Counted from the first letter of the stretch, positions 1-6,412 are shown. The stretch: DNA of 6,809 bases from Phytoactinopolyspora endophytica (GCF_004138495.1 NZ_ML142851.1:120315-127123), one strand, 5' to 3'. The notes: generated by a model from the sequence alone, not told the origin. A program made the numbers and translations.

Positions 1-199
1 CCTCTTGTGGAATGCTGGCCAGCGAGACCAGGTCCCCATCGGTGTCGGCGATCGAATTGAACGAGTGTGCGCTGCCGAGCACGCGCATCCGGCCACTGCG
101 CGCCACGAGTTTCTGAAGCTCCTCGAGCGATGAGGGACGCTGGACATGTTCCACGTGGAACATCAGGTTCCCGGCCCAGTTGGTCGGTCGTTGACTCAT
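1..199 (-). CDS. FAD-linked alditol/xylitol oxidase-like protein (N-terminal part, cut by window edge)
   Basis: The first 66 residues of a flavoprotein oxidase are visible; the rest lies beyond the left edge. The N-terminus (NWAGN near residue 7, RPSSLEEL at 21-28, then RVLGSAHSFNSIADT at 39-53) matches the start of the VAO/PCMH-type FAD-binding domain in actinobacterial alditol oxidase (AldO) and xylitol oxidase. In that family the His of the G-x-H-S-F-N motif carries covalent FAD; here it is His45. Family members oxidise the terminal carbon of sugar alcohols using O2 and release H2O2. The C-terminal substrate domain is not visible, so substrate is uncertain and a gulonolactone-oxidase-type relative is possible. 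The ATG at 199-197 is supported by a strong Shine-Dalgarno, GAGGAAGGA, about 5 bases upstream. Residues 13-18 (MFHVEH) are encoded by a parS-like palindrome, where relatives usually have a different short strand. Confidence 0.85.
   Translation of the reverse strand, partial: MSQRPTNWAGNLMFHVEHVQRPSSLEELQKLVARSGRMRVLGSAHSFNSIADTDGDLVSLASIPQE
147..162. promoter_or_regulatory. parS: parS centromere site (ParB-binding palindrome)
   Basis: The 16 bases TGTTCCACGTGGAACA form a perfect palindrome, extending to 18 bp (146-163) with the flanking A and T. They fit the chromosomal parS consensus TGTTNCACGTGNAACA, including the invariant CACGTG core. ParB binds such sites and spreads from them so that ParA and SMC can segregate the origin region. 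The site lies inside the oxidase coding region, which is normal for parS. No parA or parB gene is in the window, so the role is inferred from the sequence match alone. Chromosomal parS sites usually cluster near oriC. Confidence 0.75.
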
Positions 200-217
200 A
201 AGCGTCCTTCCTCGGCG

Positions 218-239
218 GTCGACGGCAAGGTCCGTCGAC
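218..239 (-). terminator. Hairpin in the gap between the beta-propeller and oxidase genes
   Basis: GTCGACGG (218-225) and CCGTCGAC (232-239) form a perfect 8-bp stem with a 6-base loop. It begins 69 bases after the beta-propeller stop codon and ends about 5 bases before the oxidase Shine-Dalgarno. It has no T-run, so it could be a weak terminator for the upstream gene or a structure in the oxidase 5' leader. A weak minus-strand promoter match (TCGAAA at 286-281, 18-base spacer, GATACT at 262-257) would start transcripts near 250 and place the hairpin inside the leader. This reading is tentative. Confidence 0.35.
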
Positions 240-307
240 GGTGTCAGCGCCCTACCAGTATCGCGCTCGAGGTCGGCTCGTTTCGACGCAGCCGGCGGAA
301 AGCACGT

Positions 308-2290
308 TCACCAGGCAGGCTCGAGCTCGGTCCAGCTCTGAAGGCCGAGATCATCAAGATCGTTGACCTGGAGGCCGTCATGCCAGAGCGTGTAGAGCGA
401 GTCGTCGATCACCATCGAGCGAAGAACGGGCTCCCACAGCTGCTCCTCGTCGCGCGCCCCTTGCCCGCCGCCGTGGTTCACCATGCCCTGTGCGGTGACC
501 GCATCGCCCTCCAGGGTCACCACCAGAGCACCGCCTGGCTCCATGGTGAAGCCGTCCGCCGTCGCCATCTCCGCACCGGAGATCGGCACCACCGCTTGGC
601 GAGTCTCCGGCCAATACAAGAACGCGTGTGGGTCGGACTCGACGTCGCTCCAGGTACCGTCGACGACGTGACCGTCCAGCTTGCGTGGATCAGCGGGATC
701 GCTGACGTCGAACAGCGATACCTGCGTGCCTACCGCCTGACCGTCATCGGTGGCTTCCTGACCCACGCCGACCAGCCGGCCGTCACCGACGCCGTGCAGG
801 TAAGAGGAGTAGCCGGTGATCTTGAGCTCACCTTCGACCGACGGGTTGGCCGGGTCGGACAGGTCAAGGACATAGAGCGGATCGATCTGGCGGAAGGTGA
901 CGACGTAGGCGGTGTCCTCGAAGTACCGCACCGCATAGATGTCCTCACCTTTGCCGAGGCCGCCCACCTGCCCCACCTGAATCAGATCGTCACCCTGTTC
1001 GGTCAGGGTGATCACCTGACTCTCACTCTTCCGGCCGTCACCCGAGCGCGTGGTAGTGGCGACACGGAGGACGCCGTCGTGCTCGGACATCGCGTATGAC
1101 CCGATGATGCCGCCTGCGACCTCACCGGAGGCCAGGTAGCGCGCCGGCTCGTCGCCGCCGATGTCGAATGCGTGAATGCCGGTGCTCTCCACCTGCGGCC
1201 ACCCTGGGCCCGTGATGGGCGCGTCGATGGCCTCCATAGGAGCGAACTCGCCCGCGGTTTCCACGTTCGCAGTCGCCACGTACAGCTGGTCAGCGCTGGC
1301 GTAGACGGTCTCGCCGCTGCTGAGCACACCCACGCCGTCAGCGTCGATGAGCTCGTCAAAGCCGAGCGTGAGGACGCTGATGACCGAGAATCCGGCGAAG
1401 TCCCGCGGCCGGTTCAGAGCGTCGCATCCGACGAGCTGGCCGCTGGACTCCTCGCCACCGGCGTCCAGCCGGTAGGACGGCAGCCAGTCCTCGATCGTGG
1501 AGTCGGCGACGATATCCCGATTCCTCTCGATCAGTTCGTCCTCGTCTCGTTCCCAGTCCTTCTCGCCCATCGGGAATACCAGGCCCGGCTCGGAGCTCGT
1601 GACCATGCGTATCGTGCCGTCCACCATCCGTGCATCGAGGTGGTTGCCATCGATCTCCAATGACGACTCGACCGTGGGATCGGCCGGATCGGAAAGATCC
1701 ACCAGGAGGACGGTGGTCATGGGTCGTTCCCAGGCCGTCTCGGACGGCGCCGGCCCGGCGTCGACGGGTGTCCACCCCTGGACGAAGACGACGGCGCGGT
1801 CGCCTTCCAAGAGGAGCTCGGCGTCGGCGTAGTCGTCGGTCAGCTTCAGGCTGCCGACCTCTTCCGGGTGGTCACCGGTGATGTCGACGGTACGCAGGTT
1901 CGATCCGAGCGTTGTGACGACGAGGTTGCCGTCGGTCTTCACGATGTCCGGCTCGTCGACTCCACCCTCCTGGACGTTGGTGGTCGAGTACGACGTCGAG
2001 GAGCGGGAACCGTCGGCGCCGGCGCTATCGTCGCCGTCCATAGCGGCCGCCTCGCCGTCCGTCGTCTCCTGCTCGAGCACGAGGACATCGTCGCCATGCC
2101 ACGTGTCCTGCAGGCCCCAAGGGCCGATTCGCTCGTCCGCCTCACGCTTGAGGTGGTCGAGCACATCCGGGCAGGATCCGAAGGAGACCAGGCCGGACGC
2201 GACGGCTTCGTCGGCGGGCAACGCGTTCACAGCGACCAGCGTGCTGGCCGCAATGCCACATCCGAGAAGAATGCCCATGTGCTTTCGCAT
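308..2290 (-). CDS. Secreted beta-propeller domain protein (Beta_propel family)
   Basis: This 660-aa protein is predicted to be exported. Residues 1-32 look like a Sec signal peptide: MRKH, a hydrophobic stretch, and an AVA cleavage site before Ser32-Gly33. Cys11 in LLGC resembles a lipobox but sits too early for a normal lipoprotein signal. An acidic linker rich in D, E, S and G (about 74-100) precedes TTNVQEGGVDEPDIVKTDG (103-121), the hallmark opening of the Beta_propel family (PF09826, secreted C-terminal beta-propeller proteins distantly related to WD40). The rest is beta-rich, with three copies of D-(L/V)-S-D-P-A-(D/N)-P near 198, 476 and 528, a blade-edge motif. Two cysteines, 40 and 289, remain in the mature part. 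Function is unknown for the family; binding or scaffolding outside the membrane is plausible, and no catalytic residues are recognised. The ATG at 2290 is preferred over Met5 because it keeps the basic n-region; its ribosome site (GAAGTGAT) is weak. Confidence 0.88.
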   Translation of the reverse strand: MRKHMGILLGCGIAASTLVAVNALPADEAVASGLVSFGSCPDVLDHLKREADERIGPWGLQDTWHGDDVLVLEQETTDGEAAAMDGDDSAGADGSRSSTSYSTTNVQEGGVDEPDIVKTDGNLVVTTLGSNLRTVDITGDHPEEVGSLKLTDDYADAELLLEGDRAVVFVQGWTPVDAGPAPSETAWERPMTTVLLVDLSDPADPTVESSLEIDGNHLDARMVDGTIRMVTSSEPGLVFPMGEKDWERDEDELIERNRDIVADSTIEDWLPSYRLDAGGEESSGQLVGCDALNRPRDFAGFSVISVLTLGFDELIDADGVGVLSSGETVYASADQLYVATANVETAGEFAPMEAIDAPITGPGWPQVESTGIHAFDIGGDEPARYLASGEVAGGIIGSYAMSEHDGVLRVATTTRSGDGRKSESQVITLTEQGDDLIQVGQVGGLGKGEDIYAVRYFEDTAYVVTFRQIDPLYVLDLSDPANPSVEGELKITGYSSYLHGVGDGRLVGVGQEATDDGQAVGTQVSLFDVSDPADPRKLDGHVVDGTWSDVESDPHAFLYWPETRQAVVPISGAEMATADGFTMEPGGALVVTLEGDAVTAQGMVNHGGGQGARDEEQLWEPVLRSMVIDDSLYTLWHDGLQVNDLDDLGLQSWTELEPAW

Positions 2291-2337
2291 ATCACTTCGA
2301 CGCGCTCACCACGGGTTCGGTTGCCATGACATGCTCG

Positions 2338-2377
2338 TGCCCTGCGGATCTGTGAAGCTGGGGTGATCCGCAGGGCA
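2338..2377 (-). terminator. Perfect 13-bp inverted repeat between the exporter operon and the beta-propeller gene
   Basis: TGCCCTGCGGATC (2338-2350) and GATCCGCAGGGCA (2365-2377) are exact reverse complements separated by 14 bases. The structure lies 107 bases past the permease stop codon and 48 bases before the beta-propeller start, with all genes on the minus strand. The most likely role is a T-run-free terminator for the exporter operon, a form common in high-GC actinobacteria. Alternatives are an operator or a 5'-leader structure for the beta-propeller gene. No clear -35/-10 promoter was recognised between the hairpin and that gene. Confidence 0.55.
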
Positions 2378-2483
2378 GAACGAGGCGGAGAGTGGGCACG
2401 CGGGTTCGAGGTCGGCGCGAGCCGGTGGACATCTCGCCCCGACCGATCCCCTCGCGGCTACGTGGCATCTCGCGGGCGATCGT

Positions 2484-3311
2484 TCAGTTCGAGCGGCGCA
2501 TGCTCCGAATCCCTACCAGCAGCCCCAGCGCGGCCAGGAACGCGGCGGCTCCCGCGCCCTGCAGTACTGCTGTGGATGCGATCTCACCGTTGAACAGCAG
2601 CCGGGACGCATCCACCACGTAGGTCAACGGGTTGATGTCGGCCAGGGTTCGCAGCCAGCCGGGTCCGTCGTCGATCGGCAACAAGATTCCGGCCAGCAGC
2701 AGGAACGGAAACAACAGCGTCTGCTGCACGGTCCAGAACAGCCAGTCCTGATCCTTCGACGCCAGGGCCAGCGCGTAGGAGAGGGCTCCGATCCCGATGG
2801 TCATCACAGCAAGGATGAGCACGGCTATGACGGTTCCGGCGAGGTGCAGCTCGAAGTCGAACGGGAGGCAGACCGCCACGATGATCACCGTCTGCATGAC
2901 CATCGGCACGATCTCCTTGAGTGCTCGCCCGATCAGTAGCGCCGACCGCCGTAGCGGCGTGACCAGCATCCGTTCATGAGCGCCGGTCTGAAGCTCGAAC
3001 AACAGGTTGGACCCGGTGAATGCGCCGCTGAACAGGCAGGACATGACGACGATCCCGGGCACGAACCACTGCAGAGCAGAACCTTCTCCGGTTCCCGGGA
3101 AGTCGGAGAGCAGTGGCCCGAACAGTCCAAGGAAGACCAGCGGCTGGATCATGCTGAACACCACTGAGAACGGGTTGTGCAACACCGGCCGGAGTTCTCG
3201 CATGAAGACCGTCGTCGTGTCCTGCAACAGTGACGGGCGGCGTCGACTCATCTGCGCGGACTTGCGGGCTTGGTCGTTCTCGGCGTCTGGGGTCATCACG
3301 GTGGCGCTCAT
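2484..3311 (-). CDS. ABC-2 type exporter permease, DrrB-like
   Basis: This 275-aa protein is the membrane half of a DrrAB-type ABC exporter, pumping drugs, lipids or other hydrophobic compounds across the cytoplasmic membrane; the actual substrate cannot be told. It has a charged cytoplasmic N-terminus (1-45) and about six hydrophobic segments, near 48-68, 82-105, 130-152, 160-184, 196-212 and 248-268. ERMLVTPLRRSALLIGR (113-129) is the conserved cytoplasmic segment of ABC-2 permeases thought to couple to the ATPase, and INPLTYVVDASR (226-237) is also typical. Length is normal for the family. The start codon overlaps the ATPase stop codon by 4 bases (ATGA, 3311-3308), so translation is probably coupled. 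A good Shine-Dalgarno, AGGAG at 3324-3320, lies 8 bases upstream inside the ATPase gene. The permease ends the operon. Confidence 0.9.
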   Translation of the reverse strand: MSATVMTPDAENDQARKSAQMSRRRPSLLQDTTTVFMRELRPVLHNPFSVVFSMIQPLVFLGLFGPLLSDFPGTGEGSALQWFVPGIVVMSCLFSGAFTGSNLLFELQTGAHERMLVTPLRRSALLIGRALKEIVPMVMQTVIIVAVCLPFDFELHLAGTVIAVLILAVMTIGIGALSYALALASKDQDWLFWTVQQTLLFPFLLLAGILLPIDDGPGWLRTLADINPLTYVVDASRLLFNGEIASTAVLQGAGAAAFLAALGLLVGIRSMRRSN

Positions 3312-4324
3312 GCTGCGATCTCCTGGTTCTCGTGCACAGTGGTCTCGGTGTCGGTGGGTTCGGTGCCACCTTCGCGGAGGCTGCGGCCGGTGAGGTTAAG
3401 GAAGACGTCGTCCATGGTCGGCCGGGCTACCTGGGCGCTGGTGACGGTGACACCGTCAGCGGCCAGGTTCACGAGCAGCTCAGGCAGCAGCTGGGGCGCG
3501 CCGAGAACCCGGATCTCGACCGTGGTGCCGAACTGGCTGACCTCGGCGCCGATGACTCGCCGGGAGCGATCGGCCGCACGCCGGGCGTCGTCCTCGTGGT
3601 CGAAGGTGAGCGTGATCCCGTCGCCGGCGTGGACTTCCTTCAGCCGGGACGGGGTGTCGTCGGCGATGACTCGTCCGTGGTCGACGACGATGACCCGCTC
3701 CGCCATCGAATCCGCCTCGTCCAGGTAGTGAGTCGTGAGGACGATCGTCGTTGCGTACTCAGCACGGAGCTTCGCAATCTGTTCTTGCAGGTTGGCCCGG
3801 TTCTGCGGGTCCAGGCCCGTCGATGGCTCATCGAGGAAGAGCAGGTCGGGTGCATGGATCAGGCCCATCGCGATGTCCAGGCGGCGGCGCTGGCCACCGG
3901 AGAGCGTGGACACCGTGCGGTCGGCGACTGCTTCCAGGTCGAGTGCCGCGATCAGCTCGGAGGCGCGCGAACGGGCCTCCTTTCGGCTCAATCCGTAGCA
4001 GCGTCCCTGGCTGATCAGCTCGTCCCGGCCCCGCTGGGTGTGTCCCGCTCCATTGCCCTGGCCGATGTAGCCGATGCGGCTGCGTACCTCGCTTTGCTCC
4101 CTCACGACGTCGTGTCCGGCGACCTCCGCGGTGCCTGATGTCGGCGGGATCAGGGTGGTGAGCATCCGCAGCGTGGTCGACTTGCCCGCTCCGTTAGGGC
4201 CGAGCAGGGCGACGAGCTCCCCCTGCTGTACCTCGAGGTCGAGGCCTCGGACGGCCTCTACGGTCTCCTTCTTGACCGTGAAATGCCTGGTCAGTCCGTT
4301 GGTTCGGATCATTGTGGTGTCCAT
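3308..4324 (-). CDS. ABC transporter ATP-binding protein, DrrA-like (daunorubicin-resistance family)
   Basis: This is the ATPase that powers the adjacent permease. From the ATG at 4324 it is 338 aa. Walker A is GPNGAGKST (42-50), the Q-loop Gln is 89, the signature LSGGQ is at 141-145, Walker B LLFLDEPSTGLD spans 161-172 with catalytic Glu166, and the switch His is 199 (TTH). All key residues are intact. The C-terminal extension (about 230-338) ends with PTMDDVFLNLTGRS (302-315), the conserved tail of DrrA-type ATPases. Possible starts are GTG 4354, ATG 4324 and ATG 4312. None has a good Shine-Dalgarno. ATG 4324 is preferred because a TAGCGT -10-like box ends 7 bases before it, as expected for a leaderless mRNA; family members typically begin near the Met at 4312. 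It is the first gene of a two-gene operon and diverges from the WYL regulator. Confidence 0.92.
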   Translation of the reverse strand: MDTTMIRTNGLTRHFTVKKETVEAVRGLDLEVQQGELVALLGPNGAGKSTTLRMLTTLIPPTSGTAEVAGHDVVREQSEVRSRIGYIGQGNGAGHTQRGRDELISQGRCYGLSRKEARSRASELIAALDLEAVADRTVSTLSGGQRRRLDIAMGLIHAPDLLFLDEPSTGLDPQNRANLQEQIAKLRAEYATTIVLTTHYLDEADSMAERVIVVDHGRVIADDTPSRLKEVHAGDGITLTFDHEDDARRAADRSRRVIGAEVSQFGTTVEIRVLGAPQLLPELLVNLAADGVTVTSAQVARPTMDDVFLNLTGRSLREGGTEPTDTETTVHENQEIAA

Positions 4325-4386
4325 GGAGACAACGCTAGAATTGATTCCGGCCACTTTCTGGCCTGAATGTGAGCGAATCTGGAATC
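4325..4386. promoter_or_regulatory. Divergent promoter/operator region between exporter operon and WYL regulator
   Basis: These 62 bases must hold both outward promoters. Four GAAT words (4338-4341, 4365-4368, 4375-4378, 4382-4385) and one inverse ATTC (4344-4347) crowd the region. TGATTCC (4342-4348) is the exact inverse of GGAATCA (4381-4387), and GGCCA/TGGCC (4349-4353 and 4359-4363) forms a smaller inverted repeat between them. This suggests operator half-sites for the neighbouring WYL regulator, giving joint control of exporter and regulator. Which repeat is bound is unknown, and AT-rich words are also expected in a promoter. Confidence 0.55.
4332..4337 (-). promoter_or_regulatory. Candidate -10 box for a leaderless exporter mRNA
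   Basis: On the minus strand TAGCGT fits the actinobacterial TAnnnT -10 pattern. Its last base is 7 bases from the A of ATG 4324, the spacing at which transcription would start on the start codon itself. No clear -35 box is seen, and no Shine-Dalgarno precedes the gene, which agrees with leaderless translation. Confidence 0.35.
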
Positions 4387-5343
4387 ATGGCAAACACCAG
4401 TTCTCGGATGCTGCGGCTGCTTTCCCTCCTTCAGACGCATCGCTACTGGCCCGGAGGGGATCTGGCGGAACGGTTGGATGTCAGTGAGCGCACCCTGCGC
4501 CGCGACATCGACCGGCTCCGCGAGCTCGGCTATCCCATTGAGGCCAGCCGAGGCGTGGCAGGCGGCTATCAGCTGCAGGCGGGTGCGGCGCTACCGCCGT
4601 TGCTCCTGGACGACGACGAGGCCGTTGCCATCGCGGTCGGCCTGACGACCGGCAGCGGTGGCGCCGTCGACGGCATAGAAGAGACCTCGGTCCGGGCCTT
4701 GGCCAAAATCGTGCAGGTCATGCCGCCGAAACTGCGCCGGCGCGTGGACGCGCTGCAGGCCGCGACCGTGCCCGCTGTCTGGGGCGGTGGTCCCACTGTC
4801 GATGCGGAAGCGCTTGCTGTGATCGCGCTGACCTGCCGAGACAGCGAGCGGCTGCGATTCCGCTACACCACGCGTGCCGGCGACGAAGCGTCACGCTTGG
4901 TGGAGCCGCACCAGATGGTGTCGCTCGGCCGGCGCTGGTACCTGGTGGCATGGGACCTCGGGCGCGCGGACTGGCGCACTTTCCGCGTGGATCGGCTGGT
5001 GGATCCGTTTCCGACCGGAGTCCGGTTCCAACCGCGCGAACTGCCCTCCTCGGACGCCGCGACGTTCGTCCGAGAGAGCCTCGCTTCGATACCGACCCAG
5101 TATCAAGTCGAGGTCGTCATCCAGGCACCGGCCGCCGACGTGGCGAATGTGGTCCGGCAATGGGCGACGGTCGAGCCGATCGACGACGCGTCGTGCCGGA
5201 TGCTGATGAACGTGGACGATCTGTCGTGGCCAGCGCTGGTCCTCGGTGCGCTCGGCGCGGAGTTCGACGTGGTCAACCCGCCTGAGCTACGCGCCCACCT
5301 CCGCACGACGGCGGCGCTGTTCAGCCGCTCGACGGCCGTCTGA
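4387..5343 (+). CDS. WYL-domain helix-turn-helix transcriptional regulator (YafY/DeoR-like)
   Basis: This 318-aa DNA-binding regulator has the standard three-part build. Residues 5-60 form a winged helix-turn-helix (GGDLAERLDVSERTLRRDI at 23-41, then the wing RGVAGGYQL at 55-63). The WYL domain spans about 140-210, with RRWYLVAWDL (182-191) and DWRTFRVDRL (195-204) matching the family's core ligand- or nucleic-acid-sensing motif. The rest (about 238-310) fits the C-terminal WCX region. WYL proteins sense small molecules or nucleic-acid signals; the ligand here is unknown. An in-frame GTG at 4369 is possible, but ATG 4387 gives the usual MANTSSRMLRLL beginning. It has no strong Shine-Dalgarno. 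A weak promoter match is TTGATT (4341-4346), 18 bases, GAATGT (4365-4370). Divergent placement next to the exporter suggests local control of it, probably with autoregulation. Confidence 0.93.
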   Translation: MANTSSRMLRLLSLLQTHRYWPGGDLAERLDVSERTLRRDIDRLRELGYPIEASRGVAGGYQLQAGAALPPLLLDDDEAVAIAVGLTTGSGGAVDGIEETSVRALAKIVQVMPPKLRRRVDALQAATVPAVWGGGPTVDAEALAVIALTCRDSERLRFRYTTRAGDEASRLVEPHQMVSLGRRWYLVAWDLGRADWRTFRVDRLVDPFPTGVRFQPRELPSSDAATFVRESLASIPTQYQVEVVIQAPAADVANVVRQWATVEPIDDASCRMLMNVDDLSWPALVLGALGAEFDVVNPPELRAHLRTTAALFSRSTAV

Positions 5344-5399
5344 GGCGACAGCCAGCTTGCGTCCGGCGGGGTGTGGGCTAGGGCCTTCAGGGCGCAGGA

Positions 5400-5423
5400 C
5401 GGTAGGCCGTAGGGTCGGTAGGT
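5400..5423 (+). repeat. Three 8-bp near-repeats abutting the reductase start codon
   Basis: CGGTAGGC (5400-5407), CGTAGGGT (5408-5415) and CGGTAGGT (5416-5423) lie in tandem, and the last ends directly before ATG 5424. Units one and three agree at 7 of 8 bases; the middle unit is more diverged. TAGGGT (5410-5415) could be a -10 box for a near-leaderless mRNA. Alternatively AGGG (5411-5414), 9 bases before the ATG, could be the ribosome-binding site. The two readings exclude each other. Confidence 0.4.
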
Positions 5424-6410
5424 ATGGAGACGAGGATCTTGGGAAAGACCGGCCGTGCCGTCGGTGTCGTGGGATTCGGCGCCTGGCAGATCGGCGGTAG
5501 CTGGGGCGACGTCAGTCCGGATGACGCGATGGCGGCGCTGCATTCCGCGGTCGACTCCGGAGTGACCTTCATCGACACCGCTGACGTCTATGGTGACGGA
5601 CGCAGCGAGAAATTCGTCGGGGAGCTGCTGCGGGAGCGTCCCGATGCGGGATTGACGGTGGCGACCAAGATGGGTCGGCGGGCGAGCCCGCACACCGTCG
5701 ACGCGTACACGCTGGACGCCTTCCGCGAGTGGAACGACCGGAGCAGGGAGAACCTCGGTGTCGACACGCTCGACCTGGTGCAGCTGCATTGTCCACCGAC
5801 GCCGGCGTATGCGCGCGATGAGATTTTCGACGCCCTCGACGCGATGATCCAGGAGAAGCGGATCGGAGCCTATGGGGTGAGCGTCGAGACGTGCGACGAG
5901 GCGCTGACGGCGATACGACGTCCTGGCGTCGCGACCGTTCAGATCATCCTCAACTGCTTCCGGCAGAAGCCGCTGGACGCCGTGCTGCCGGCCGCGGCCG
6001 ATGCGGGAGTCGGGATCATCGCCCGAGTTCCGCTGGCCAGTGGGCTGCTGTCCGGGAAGTACGACGAATCAACCGTGTTCGCGGACGACGATCACCGCAC
6101 GTTCAACCGGCAAGGTGAGGCGTTCGACGTCGGTGAGACGTTCGCTGGAGTGCCGTTCGACGTCGGCGTCGCGGCAGCGCGTGAGGTAGCCGAACTGACG
6201 CCCGACGGGGCGAGCACCGCCCAGCTGGCGCTGCGCTGGATCGTCGACCAACGGGGCGTGTCGGTGGTGATTCCGGGTGCTCGAACCCCGGAGCAGGCCC
6301 GCAACAACGTGGCCGCCGCCGATCTCGCACCACTCGGTGCGGAGACGACCTCGGCGATCCGCCGCATCTACGACGAGCGCATCCGCCCGGTTGTGCACGA
6401 CCGTTGGTGA
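5424..6410 (+). CDS. Aldo/keto reductase
   Basis: This 328-aa cytosolic NAD(P)H-dependent oxidoreductase has the (alpha/beta)8 barrel of the aldo/keto reductase superfamily and reduces aldehydes or ketones to alcohols. The full catalytic tetrad is visible: Asp51 and Tyr56 in FIDTADVYGDGRSE, Lys82 in ATKMGRR, and His122 in VQLHCPP. The C-terminal cofactor motif VIPGARTPEQARNN (282-295) binds the 2'-phosphate/adenine end of the nucleotide in related enzymes. The overall pattern (METRILGKTG start, FGAWQIGG, LASGLLSGKY at 204-213) resembles the YajO/Tas/AKR11-13-like bacterial groups. Length is normal and nothing is missing. Substrate cannot be assigned. It follows the WYL regulator after 80 bases on the same strand, with its own candidate promoter or ribosome site just upstream, so co-transcription is possible but unproven. 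Confidence 0.93.
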   Translation: METRILGKTGRAVGVVGFGAWQIGGSWGDVSPDDAMAALHSAVDSGVTFIDTADVYGDGRSEKFVGELLRERPDAGLTVATKMGRRASPHTVDAYTLDAFREWNDRSRENLGVDTLDLVQLHCPPTPAYARDEIFDALDAMIQEKRIGAYGVSVETCDEALTAIRRPGVATVQIILNCFRQKPLDAVLPAAADAGVGIIARVPLASGLLSGKYDESTVFADDDHRTFNRQGEAFDVGETFAGVPFDVGVAAAREVAELTPDGASTAQLALRWIVDQRGVSVVIPGARTPEQARNNVAAADLAPLGAETTSAIRRIYDERIRPVVHDRW

Positions 6411-6412
6411 CC

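Noticed and set aside
1..10. Lipoprotein reading of the beta-propeller signal peptide (LLGC, Cys11 of the protein at 308-2290)
   Set aside because: The cysteine falls within the first 11 residues, leaving too short a hydrophobic stretch before it; a standard cleavage site at AVA (30-32) fits better. The coordinates given here are only a placeholder; the Cys11 codon is near 2258-2260.
146..1099. A 317-codon plus-strand open frame over the end of the beta-propeller gene and the oxidase start
   Set aside because: It lies opposite a clear secreted-protein gene, its product resembles no family and is arginine/valine-rich, and its start is the ATG inside the parS palindrome. It is a GC-bias shadow.
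3230..4138. A 302-codon plus-strand open frame across the ATPase gene
   Set aside because: The opposite strand carries intact Walker A, signature and Walker B motifs. This frame has no recognisable domain or ribosome site.
4355..4371. GTG starts for the ATPase (4354) and the regulator (4369), which would leave only 14 bases between the genes
   Set aside because: They would squeeze two promoters into almost no space and add residues not typical of either family. The inner ATG codons fit better.
5103..5789. A 228-codon minus-strand open frame across the regulator end and reductase start
   Set aside because: It spans two well-supported plus-strand genes and their gap, and its product is low-complexity shadow sequence.
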